Assembly: GCF_900107935.1 (NCBI RefSeq)
Contig: NZ_FNVG01000018.1
Coordinates: 32,307-96,306, forward strand
Origin: Vibrio hangzhouensis
Lineage (GTDB): Bacteria > Pseudomonadota > Gammaproteobacteria > Enterobacterales > Vibrionaceae
Length of the DNA stretch: 64,000 nucleotides
Direction: 5' to 3'
Positions 53,752-62,006 of the stretch are shown in pieces (the stretch's first letter is position 1; every line of letters begins with the position of its first letter). The notes below the pieces were generated by a model. The model searched no databases, was not told where the DNA came from, and saw only the letters and a program-made list of their open reading frames with translations. The position numbers and the translations under genes are program-made.

Positions 53752-54501
53752 ATGAATGAGATTAATTTTTGGAATGGCAACAAGTCTTCCTATCGACAGC
53801 TTTATGAGTTTGAGTTACTTGAACTGCTGTTAAATGCAACCCAAAGTTCTGGAACCAATACGTCTATCATAAATGATCTGACTGACTACCCTTCAGCTGA
53901 AGATGAAGGCAATGTGTTTGAGAACGGCACAGATGTTCTGGTCACTGTGAAGGGAAATGCAAAATTCGCTGGAAAGCGCTTTATCGAGTTACCCTACTCC
54001 ATAACCAAAGACCTTTTGGGACAACGAATCCCGTTTATTCGCAGAAGCGAACTCAACCGCTTCGGCAATCCAGCTGAGTTGAGAATTGCGAAATGCGGTG
54101 TCCCAGAGACATGGGTGGACGCCGAACTCTACCGCCAGAATGAGTTTAATGTCATTGAAAGCGGATCATTTGAAGATGTGTTTGAGCGTCTGTCGGATGG
54201 TGAGTTTGATTATGTCTGCTTTGGTGCCAACGAAGCACTCGATATTTATGAGAACCGGGTAATCGACAAAGACGCTATCATCATGGCCCCCGATGTCATG
54301 ATCGAATACTCCTTCCCATTGGTGTTCTATGTGAACGCTGATCTGCCTGAACTGGCTGAACGATTAATGGCAGGGTTTGAGGAAATTAGCCGCAGTGGTG
54401 CTTTTTCTGAGCTCTATTCTCGCTATTTTGGTTCTTTCGAAACCAAACTTTCTCTTGATAATCGACAACGTTTACTACTGAATAACCCATTTATCGCCTA
54501 A
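53752..54501 (+). CDS. Solute-binding-protein-like protein without signal peptide
   Basis: A 249-residue protein that reads like a periplasmic binding-protein fold of family 3. The central part has RIAKCGVPETWVDAELY, and the later part LSDGEFDYVCFGANEALDIY and IEYSFPLVFYVNADLPELAERL. The N-terminus (MNEINFWNGNKSSYRQLYEF) has no signal sequence, and no upstream start supplies one. It is therefore probably cytoplasmic. It precedes the permuted GH3 by 32 bp and likely shares its transcript. It could be a cytosolic sugar sensor or chaperone for oligosaccharides, or a degenerate relic. Function is not recognised. Confidence 0.6.
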   Translation: MNEINFWNGNKSSYRQLYEFELLELLLNATQSSGTNTSIINDLTDYPSAEDEGNVFENGTDVLVTVKGNAKFAGKRFIELPYSITKDLLGQRIPFIRRSELNRFGNPAELRIAKCGVPETWVDAELYRQNEFNVIESGSFEDVFERLSDGEFDYVCFGANEALDIYENRVIDKDAIIMAPDVMIEYSFPLVFYVNADLPELAERLMAGFEEISRSGAFSELYSRYFGSFETKLSLDNRQRLLLNNPFIA

Positions 54502-54533
54502 ATCCAAAACAATAAAATTCTGGGATTTTAAAC

Positions 54534-57308
54534 ATGCAAAAAGCCTTGCTAGAAGCCGCTAAAGAAAAGCTCGCACCTATTAGCCGCCAAGCTGCAGCAG
54601 AAGGTATCGTTCTACTTGAAAACAATCAGGCTCTACCATTTACAAAGGGCACCGAAATTGCCCTGTTCGGGCGCTGCCAAATTAACACCTATCGAAGTGG
54701 TACCGGTTCAGGGGGGGCAGTGAATGTCCCTTACGCCATTAACATTGCAGAAGGGCTTCGCCAGAACAGCAACGTTAGGCTCAACGAGTCGTTAGCCGCA
54801 GTATATGCTCAATGGGTACAGAATCACCCATTTGATGATGGCGGTGGTGGCTGGGCCGCGGAGCCTTGGTTCCAACAGGAAATGCCGCTAGACGACACAT
54901 TAGTTAAGCAAGCCGCACAACAGAGTGATTGCGCAATTGTTGTCATTGGACGTACCGCCGGAGAAGATCAGGATAATGCCGATAAGCCTGGAAGCTATCG
55001 CCTAACGGAATCAGAGCACGCCATGTTGGTCACGGTAACGCAACATTTCGACACCGTGATCATCGTGCTCAATGTCACCAATATTATCGACATGTCATGG
55101 CTAAACACTCTCGCCGATAAGCAATCCATTAAGGCTGTGCTCTACAACTGGGCCGCTGGAATGGAGGGTGGTCACGCTTTGGCGGATATTCTGACTGGCG
55201 AAGTATCACCAAGCGGTCGATTGACAGACACTATTGCCCATCAACTGTCAGATTATCCCTCTTCCGCCAACTTCGGTAACCTCGACAAAAATTACTATGC
55301 TGAAGACATTTATGTTGGCTACAAATATTTCGAAACCTTTAAACCGGAAGCCGTTCAATATCCATTCGGCGCTGGTTTGTCCTACACTCCGTTCAGCCAA
55401 AAACTGATTTCATTTGCAACTGTCGAAAAAAACGGCGTTGAAGAGCTGCACTTCCATTTCGAAGTAGTCAATAAAGGTGATTCTCACTCAGGCAAAGAAG
55501 TAATTCAGCTCTATGTAGAGGCACCACAGGGTAATTTAGGTAAGCCCGCACGTGCTCTGGTTGGATTCAGCAAGACTAAGGAACTGACACCAGGCGAAAG
55601 CGAACTGGTTCGCATTGTTGTTCCCGTATCGCAACTCGCCTCTTACGATGATAGCGGCGCAAGTGGTGCAAAAAGCTGCTACGTACTTGAGGCAGGCGAG
55701 TACCGATTCTACTCGGGCGACAATGTTCGTCAGGCACACCTGTTGGACGCAAGCTTTGAAGTCACCGAGCTTCGTATCGTGGAAAAGCTGACGGAAGCGC
55801 TCGCGCCTATCTCGTCATTTGACCGAATGAAACCGGCAGCTAAAGCAGAAAGTGGTCATTACCAAGTCGGTTACGAAGCCGCACCGATGCGTACGATTTC
55901 TCTCAAAGAGCGAATTGAGCAAAACCTGCCACAAACGCTGACAATAACCGGTGACAAGGGCATCAAGCTCATTGATGTCAAGCAAGGACATGCCTCAATG
56001 GAAGCCTTCATCGCCCAGTTATCATCAAAACAGTTGGCCACCATTGTACGTGGCGAAGGGATGTGCAGCCCTAAAGTCACCCCTGGGACTGCAGCGGCAT
56101 TTGGTGGTGTGTCTGACGCGCTATTTGGCTTTGGTATTCCTGTTGCTGCCGCTGCTGACGGGCCTTCCGGGATCAGAATGGACAGCGGCCACAAAGCCAC
56201 GCAGTTGCCGATAGGAACGTTATTGGGTTGTACTTGGAACAGTGAACTCAACGAGTATTTGTTCAATTTACTCGGCCAGGAGCTTTTGGCTTATCAAATT
56301 GACACACTCTTGGGGCCAGGCATCAATATCCACCGTCACCCATTAAATGGCCGTAACTTTGAGTACTTCTCTGAAGATAGCCTACTCACCGGCGTGATGG
56401 CCGCGGCGCAGGTGAAAGGATTAAAAGACGCTGGCGTAACTGGAACCATCAAGCATTTCGCGGCTAACGATCAGGAAACCGCTCGGATGGATGTCGACAG
56501 CATTATGTCTGAACGCGCGCTGCGTGAAGTGCATATTAAGGCATTCGAAATGGCGGTAAAAGAAGGCGGTGCCACCACAATCATGACCTCCTATAACCCA
56601 ATCAATGGTCATTGGGGAGCATCTAACTATGATCTTAATACCACCATACTACGAAATGAGTGGGGATTTGACGGTATTGTCATGTCTGACTGGTGGGCCA
56701 AAATGAATAGCCCAATTGATGCAGGCAAAGAAGATAAGTCATTTACCTCGTACATGGTCAGAGCTCAAAACGACCTCTATATGGTGGTAGGAAACGAGGG
56801 CGCAGAAACCAACCCTATGAAAGACAATACGCTTCAAGCGTTGGAAGACGGCACATTGACACTTGGTGAGTTGCAGCGCTGTGCCATGAACGTTTGCCGT
56901 TTTGTCATGAATGCCCCTGTTATGGAACGTCCCCTGAAACCTTTTGAACCTATCAAAGCATTCAAGGCTATTGAAACTATTACAGAACGCGAAAGTATCT
57001 GCATTAACGACAGCATATCACTGGAATGCGGTGCCAATGTCGAAAAGTGGCTCAACGTAAAGCAAAGCGGCACGTATCAAGTGTCGGCGACGATGAGTTA
57101 CGATAGAAACTCCCTCGCTCAGTCTTCTTGCAGTCTGAGTATCAATGACGAGTTCAGCATGTCGCTGTCTATCAATGGTACTGATGGCGAAGTCATTGCG
57201 GTGGATGGGCTTCAGATCAGGTTGACGTCCGGATATTACAAGCTAGCGGTTGATTTCGTTAAACCAGGACTGGTAATCCACCAGCTTAACTTGTCGATGG
57301 TTGACTGA
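54534..57308 (+). CDS. GH3 beta-glucosidase with permuted domain order
   Basis: A 924-residue cytoplasmic GH3 enzyme. The alpha/beta sandwich comes first (about 20-240, AAAEGIVLLENNQALPF), then a fibronectin III-like domain (about 275-410). The TIM barrel is C-terminal (about 500-800) with KHFAANDQET and the nucleophile Asp719 in GIVMSDWW. A last beta-rich segment (about 815-924) follows. Usual GH3 order is barrel first; the swapped order is known from rumen bacteria such as Ruminococcus albus and Butyrivibrio. Aryl- or oligo-beta-glucosides, here probably laminari-oligosaccharides, are cleaved to glucose. Operator-like sites lie upstream of the operon. Confidence 0.88.
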   Translation: MQKALLEAAKEKLAPISRQAAAEGIVLLENNQALPFTKGTEIALFGRCQINTYRSGTGSGGAVNVPYAINIAEGLRQNSNVRLNESLAAVYAQWVQNHPFDDGGGGWAAEPWFQQEMPLDDTLVKQAAQQSDCAIVVIGRTAGEDQDNADKPGSYRLTESEHAMLVTVTQHFDTVIIVLNVTNIIDMSWLNTLADKQSIKAVLYNWAAGMEGGHALADILTGEVSPSGRLTDTIAHQLSDYPSSANFGNLDKNYYAEDIYVGYKYFETFKPEAVQYPFGAGLSYTPFSQKLISFATVEKNGVEELHFHFEVVNKGDSHSGKEVIQLYVEAPQGNLGKPARALVGFSKTKELTPGESELVRIVVPVSQLASYDDSGASGAKSCYVLEAGEYRFYSGDNVRQAHLLDASFEVTELRIVEKLTEALAPISSFDRMKPAAKAESGHYQVGYEAAPMRTISLKERIEQNLPQTLTITGDKGIKLIDVKQGHASMEAFIAQLSSKQLATIVRGEGMCSPKVTPGTAAAFGGVSDALFGFGIPVAAAADGPSGIRMDSGHKATQLPIGTLLGCTWNSELNEYLFNLLGQELLAYQIDTLLGPGINIHRHPLNGRNFEYFSEDSLLTGVMAAAQVKGLKDAGVTGTIKHFAANDQETARMDVDSIMSERALREVHIKAFEMAVKEGGATTIMTSYNPINGHWGASNYDLNTTILRNEWGFDGIVMSDWWAKMNSPIDAGKEDKSFTSYMVRAQNDLYMVVGNEGAETNPMKDNTLQALEDGTLTLGELQRCAMNVCRFVMNAPVMERPLKPFEPIKAFKAIETITERESICINDSISLECGANVEKWLNVKQSGTYQVSATMSYDRNSLAQSSCSLSINDEFSMSLSINGTDGEVIAVDGLQIRLTSGYYKLAVDFVKPGLVIHQLNLSMVD

Positions 57309-57331
57309 GGTTGATCGGACAGGCTACAGTG

Positions 57332-57370
57332 AAGCCGCAATTCCCACATGTTTGGGTATTGCGGCTTTTT
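57332..57370 (+). terminator. Terminator after the permuted GH3 gene
   Basis: Stem AAGCCGCAAT paired with ATTGCGGCTT around a loop holding a smaller stem, followed by T residues. Confidence 0.8.
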
Positions 57371-57375
57371 CAGCT

Positions 57376-57816
57376 CTAGTACTCTACTGTGACCCTTGAT
57401 TGACAACGTGTTTTGACAATCCACGCACGAACGTGGTCATAGCTCAGATTGAAAATGAAAGCGTAAATCGTCACAAAGACTGTAACACCAACGTCCATCA
57501 CCAACGCTTCCCAAAGCGTTACGTGCAGCATATAAGCCATCACCGGTACAGTAAGCACAAGTAACCCCGCTTCAAACAGCACTACATGAACCACTCTTAT
57601 CCCCATGGTACGGTTAATTTTCTCTCCTTTTACAAAATGATCGAACACTAGATTGAAAAGATAGTTCCAGCACATGGCCATAGTGGCGATGACTATCATC
57701 GTTCCTGATAATTTGCTTAGATCATGATCTGTAAAAACTGATAGACCAACGATAGTAAAAGATACCGCCAGCACTTCAAATAGCACCGAATGAAAGACTC
57801 TTTCAAACGCTCCCAT
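57376..57816 (-). CDS. PACE-family efflux transporter (AceI-like)
   Basis: A 146-residue membrane protein with four predicted spans arranged as two tandem bacterial transmembrane pairs. The first pair opens with ERVFHSVLFEVLA, containing the conserved membrane glutamate, and has WNYLFNLVFDH. The second has RVVHVVLFEAGLL and FNLSYDHVRAW. PACE proteins export chlorhexidine and, physiologically, short diamines. AAGGAGGTG precedes the ATG. A divergent LysR gene and a palindrome lie upstream, as for the aceI/aceR pair in Acinetobacter. Confidence 0.9.
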   Translation of the reverse strand: MGAFERVFHSVLFEVLAVSFTIVGLSVFTDHDLSKLSGTMIVIATMAMCWNYLFNLVFDHFVKGEKINRTMGIRVVHVVLFEAGLLVLTVPVMAYMLHVTLWEALVMDVGVTVFVTIYAFIFNLSYDHVRAWIVKTRCQSRVTVEY

Positions 57817-57899
57817 CGTTCACCTCCTTAGAATATATTTACACCTTCGATATTAGATGTGCCGATTATGACGACGACGAAAACAAAAGAAAGTTAACA

Positions 57900-57920
57900 G
57901 CTATCACACTTAGTGATAGC
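57900..57920. promoter_or_regulatory. LysR-type palindrome between PACE gene and its regulator
   Basis: GCTATCAC-5-GTGATAGC is a perfect 8-bp inverted repeat containing ATC-N9-GAT. It lies 84 bp from the PACE start and 45 bp from the LysR start. Confidence 0.65.
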
Positions 57921-57964
57921 CTTAAGGGCATTGATTGGAAAGTCAGGTCTTCGAAGAGAAACTA

Positions 57965-58861
57965 ATGTACAGTTTTGAACAACTCAAAATCTTTGTCGCT
58001 GTCTGTGAACATGGTTCTTTTTCCGCTGCAGCGCGTAAACTCAAGCGGGCACAGTCAGGTGTGAGTCAGGCCGTTGCCAATCTTGAAATCGCCATCGATC
58101 AGACCTTATTCAGTCGTGACAAGAATATTCCTCAATTGACTGAGAATGGCAAAGCACTGCTGCCCATCGCTCGTTCTATTTTGAATCAGCAGAAGTATTT
58201 CGATCAAAAAGTAGATTCTTTATCCAAAGACTATGAGCACGAACTCACTATCGCCGTCGATGAAAGCCTGATGGATAAGAGTTTTCTCAAGATACTCGCT
58301 CCACTAGCAGCAAAATTTCCCATCACAAATTTTGAGCTTATCTGTGCCTCAACGTTCGACGTAGAACGGTTGGTCAGAGAACAAAAAGCACAAATGGGTA
58401 TCGTCTACGCGGATGGAGAACTTAAAGTCGATATGGATTTCTTCGTGTTAGGGCAGGCAAGATTTCTCACCGTCGTCGCGCCTGAGCACGAACTGGCAAG
58501 CTTACCCATTGTTAAAGACTCAGATTTGAAAAGTTATTGCCAATGTGTTCACCGCAGCTCGGAAAAAAAAGAGTTGTGGTTCACTTATGGCATCAGTTCC
58601 AACATCTGGTATGCCAATGACCACAAAACTCTGGTCGATATGGTTTCTGAAGGAATAGGCTGGTCAAATCTGCCTGAGATGCTACTCAAACAGAGCATTC
58701 AACATAACGAGGTGGTGGTACTCCCTGTTGCGCATGAGAAAAGTGGTTGGGTGACCACCGTCGGCTGTCTGGTATCGCGAAGCCATTCGAACGGTCCGGT
58801 ATTGTCAGAACTCATAGAGTTACTGCAAAAACATCAATTTATTGATGACCATTGGGAGTAA
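57965..58861 (+). CDS. LysR-family regulator, probably of the PACE gene
   Basis: A 298-residue LysR regulator. The HTH (about 5-60, GSFSAAARKLKRAQSGVSQA) is followed by an effector domain (about 88-295). The ATG at 57965 gives the normal LysR start (MYSFEQLKIF); an in-frame ATG at 57935 adds ten residues. AceR activates aceI in Acinetobacter from the same divergent arrangement, so activation of the PACE gene by an amine or biocide is likely. Confidence 0.85.
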   Translation: MYSFEQLKIFVAVCEHGSFSAAARKLKRAQSGVSQAVANLEIAIDQTLFSRDKNIPQLTENGKALLPIARSILNQQKYFDQKVDSLSKDYEHELTIAVDESLMDKSFLKILAPLAAKFPITNFELICASTFDVERLVREQKAQMGIVYADGELKVDMDFFVLGQARFLTVVAPEHELASLPIVKDSDLKSYCQCVHRSSEKKELWFTYGISSNIWYANDHKTLVDMVSEGIGWSNLPEMLLKQSIQHNEVVVLPVAHEKSGWVTTVGCLVSRSHSNGPVLSELIELLQKHQFIDDHWE

Positions 58862-58886
58862 AGCCCTAACCGATGATTAGGGCTTT
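58860..58886. terminator. Bidirectional terminator between lysR and GH3
   Basis: Perfect stem AAAGCCCTAA-7-TTAGGGCTTT between the convergent genes. Its first base overlaps the lysR stop codon. Confidence 0.75.
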
Positions 58887-58899
58887 GCGCTTAAATTGA

Positions 58900-61467
58900 C
58901 TAATCGTTATGCCAGCGGATGTTGGCAAGTACGGTGGTGAACTCACCTTCACTGAATAACATAAACGGCGTATCCAGATATTTCAGCTCAATACCCTTAG
59001 AAGCAAAGCTGGACACCGGAACGTCAATGGTCACAAATTGCCTTGGCACCTGAAGTTTATCGGTGATATCAAGGGCCACCACGTCTTCATCTAACTTGTT
59101 TTCTGTCCATTTTTGCAAAGCAAGATAAACGGGCTGAGTTGGTAATCGTGATACTTTGACCTCAAAACTCAGCTTGCCTTTTGCAGAGCCATAACCAGAA
59201 AGATCTTCCACTCCCCCGTCACCCGTCTGAATGTAGGCGGCAGCAAAACCTCCCTTAAAGGTCAGTTCAACCGCATCCTGCTGCTGCTGGTAATTGTAAG
59301 GCTTAGTGTCAATCGTCGTTAGAGACATCGGGTTGTTCCGAGACACATCACTACCAATCCAATGAACGAAATCCGCAACTTTAAGTTGGAAATCACCAAT
59401 GGTCGACTTCACCCCATACAGTTCCAGCGCCTGCTCGGCCATACCGTCTGTTTTCTGGTCAGACTGATCGATAGCAATATGGTCCAGATCTCGGGTTTGC
59501 AGAGAATCCGAATAGTTAAGACCATAACCGTATTCAAACAGTGGTGCATGTTCCCCTTTTGGCGACTGCTCCAGTGCCGGCACTTGATAATCCGGGATAT
59601 GCAAAGGTATACGATTGACGGTGGCACTTCGTTTCTTATTTGGCCAACTGAATGAAAGCTGGCCCTGAAAATCATAACGAGGCTGGGCGTTGACGTCACC
59701 AATCAATACATCCGTGATCCCTTCTCCTTCACTGCCCGGTAACCACGCAGCAACGAATGCATCGGAACGGGCTATCTCTTCATTGAGATAAAGCGGGCGG
59801 CCGCTATAGAACACGGTAATAATTCTGGCGCCACAATCGTGGAGCCTGCGTATTTTCTCTACGTCTGGGCGGTAACTACGCTTGAGCTGACCAAATTCCA
59901 GAGTCTGCCAGGCCTTAATGTCCCCCATCATTTCTGAATACGGATCTTCACCAATGACCACAATCGCCACATCACCCGGTTTAACTTCTGTCTCAAGCAA
60001 AGGGTCGTAAGTGACATTGTCACCTCCGAGTTCATTGATCAGCGCCATTTTGAAGGTAGTTGCGCCTGGGAAGTCCTCCAGTGTATTCTCATCACCTTGC
60101 CAGGTCAGGTTCCAGCCACCAGACTGTTTTTGCAAGTCATCCGCTGCACTGCCTGTCAGAATCACCTTCTGATCACTGGAAAGAGGTAAGATCTGGTTCT
60201 TATTCTTCAATAATACCAGAGACTTACGCACTGCTTCTCTCGCAACCTCACGGTGTTCATCAGCACCTAGTAAAGACTGTTTTCCTGCCAAAGCACGCTG
60301 TTTAGGAGACGGTTTCTCCCAGAGTCCGGCACGCATTTTTACTCGGAGAATTCGTGTGACAGCATCGTCCACTCTTTCCATCGGGATGACACCCGACTTA
60401 ATATCTTCCAGAGCTTTGTGGTAGACCGCTATCCAGTGCTTATGGACAGGCACCATTAGAATATCGTTTCCGGCATTGATCGCGTAAGTTGCATCGCCAT
60501 CGGAACACTTACTGACTTCTGCATGGCCATGCCAGTCTGTCACTATCAGCCCATCAAAACCCATTTTGTCTTTCAGCACATCAGATAATAAGTACTTGCT
60601 GCCGTGAATTTTGTAGTTGTATGCCTCTCCCTCTTCAGGGTCATGATCATAATTGGCCGGATTTTCCCAGGTGTTGAAAGACGACATAACCACCTGTGCG
60701 CCAGCCTCTAACCCACTGAAGTACCCCATAGCGTGGATATTTCTCAACAAATCTTCACTGTATAGATTCTTTCCTCGGTCAATACCAGTGAGGGTACCAC
60801 CGTCACCTACCCAGTGTTTGACGTTTGAGATGACATGATGCTCCCCTTTCAGGTCTGCGGCACTCCCCTGAAGACCTTTGACCATTCTCGACGCATAACC
60901 ATAGGTAATCTCAGGATCTTCCGAATAGCCTTCATAGACGCGCCCCCAGCGCAGATCTCGAGGCGTCGCCACCGTAGGTGCAAATGTCCAGTCGAGTCCT
61001 GTTGCCGCGACTTCAACTGCGGTGATCTTTCCGATTTTTTCAATCAACTCTGGATCTCTTGCCGCTCCTAATCCAATGTTGTGGGGAAATACAGTCGCAC
61101 TAAAGGCGTTATTATGACCGTGTACAGCGTCGGTCGCCCACATAAAGGGCACTCGAAACGGTCTGTCTGCGTAAGCCTCTTCTATCGCATGCCAAAACTC
61201 ATCGGCCTTATCCGCCCAGTCCTGAGCCGTTGAGTGTTTATTTTCATTTGGCCACGCACCGCCACCATTGAGAATTGAACCTAGCTTATACTGTTTCGCT
61301 TCTTCAGGGGTTACGCCTCTGAGATCTGGCTGAATCATTTGGCCCAATTTCTCTTCAATGGTCATCAGCGCCAGAATACGCGCCACTTCCTGCTCAATGA
61401 CATCATCTTTGGCAATGGCTGACTGAATGCGAGGCCAGTCTTTAAAATAAGGGATTTGGTAAGACAT
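58900..61467 (-). CDS. GH3 beta-glucosidase/exo-1,3-1,4-glucanase
   Basis: An 855-residue GH3 enzyme in normal order: TIM barrel (about 25-380, VTDWHGHAE with nucleophile Asp311, KHWVGDGGT), alpha/beta sandwich (about 395-620), and a C-terminal ExoP-like galactose-binding beta-sandwich (about 680-855). The ATG at 61467 has AGGA upstream; an in-frame ATG at 61536 adds 23 residues that do not look like a signal peptide. Cytoplasmic location is therefore predicted, unusual for this domain combination. It hydrolyses beta-1,3/1,4-gluco-oligosaccharides. No LacI-type operator is seen upstream, but a perfect CRP site lies 277 bp away. Confidence 0.88.
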   Translation of the reverse strand: MSYQIPYFKDWPRIQSAIAKDDVIEQEVARILALMTIEEKLGQMIQPDLRGVTPEEAKQYKLGSILNGGGAWPNENKHSTAQDWADKADEFWHAIEEAYADRPFRVPFMWATDAVHGHNNAFSATVFPHNIGLGAARDPELIEKIGKITAVEVAATGLDWTFAPTVATPRDLRWGRVYEGYSEDPEITYGYASRMVKGLQGSAADLKGEHHVISNVKHWVGDGGTLTGIDRGKNLYSEDLLRNIHAMGYFSGLEAGAQVVMSSFNTWENPANYDHDPEEGEAYNYKIHGSKYLLSDVLKDKMGFDGLIVTDWHGHAEVSKCSDGDATYAINAGNDILMVPVHKHWIAVYHKALEDIKSGVIPMERVDDAVTRILRVKMRAGLWEKPSPKQRALAGKQSLLGADEHREVAREAVRKSLVLLKNKNQILPLSSDQKVILTGSAADDLQKQSGGWNLTWQGDENTLEDFPGATTFKMALINELGGDNVTYDPLLETEVKPGDVAIVVIGEDPYSEMMGDIKAWQTLEFGQLKRSYRPDVEKIRRLHDCGARIITVFYSGRPLYLNEEIARSDAFVAAWLPGSEGEGITDVLIGDVNAQPRYDFQGQLSFSWPNKKRSATVNRIPLHIPDYQVPALEQSPKGEHAPLFEYGYGLNYSDSLQTRDLDHIAIDQSDQKTDGMAEQALELYGVKSTIGDFQLKVADFVHWIGSDVSRNNPMSLTTIDTKPYNYQQQQDAVELTFKGGFAAAYIQTGDGGVEDLSGYGSAKGKLSFEVKVSRLPTQPVYLALQKWTENKLDEDVVALDITDKLQVPRQFVTIDVPVSSFASKGIELKYLDTPFMLFSEGEFTTVLANIRWHND

Positions 61468-62006
61468 CTTGGATTCCTGAATAAAAAATGAAATAAACCA
61501 ATGACAGCGAGTAAAGTGATTCGGACTCACCTCCACTGCTTGTGGTAAATAGAGTAAACATTCCGGCTTTATCCGGGGGCCAGCCCCCCGAATATGGTGT
61601 AAATAATGTGCTCATTTCGCATCTGTTCCGACTCATAAAGTTAAGCACACCAACGCAGATAGAGACATCCGATATAGACTCAAATAACGTAAAAATACCG
61701 GATTCTGGGCGCTAGAATAGTATCGAGTAAAAACTGAAGTAGATGTGATCTGCATCACACTGACCAGGTGGCCGGATACCCAATTTTGAAAACTCAGAAA
61801 CCCTACACAAAATCAAACCTTACCGTGAAACTATTTATGAAATAGTTAAGCTTAATCTTATAAAAACAATCAGTTACAAGGAAACAAAGCAATATCCGCA
61901 TATCACTGCTTAAGGTCATTTCATGGCGAAAACTACCTTCAAAGCGCCAACATTGCTATTGTGGAATACAGTGGACGTTTAAAAAAAATAACGACAAGGC
62001 AACACG
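61468..62006. promoter_or_regulatory. Divergent regulatory region of GH3 and the ABC exporter
   Basis: 539 bp. A GC-rich hairpin (61574-61580 with 61583-61590) lies in the GH3 leader, and a perfect CRP site stands near the middle. Otherwise AT-rich, with no convincing ORF. Confidence 0.6.
61744..61759. promoter_or_regulatory. CRP (cAMP receptor protein) site
   Basis: TGTGATCTGCATCACA matches TGTGA-N6-TCACA at all ten informative bases. It lies 277 bp from the GH3 start and 248 bp from the ABC exporter start. Confidence 0.75.

Noticed and set aside
55871..56266. 131-codon ORF on the minus strand
   Set aside because: It is a shadow of the GH3 barrel coding sequence; the GH3 frame has clear catalytic motifs through this region.
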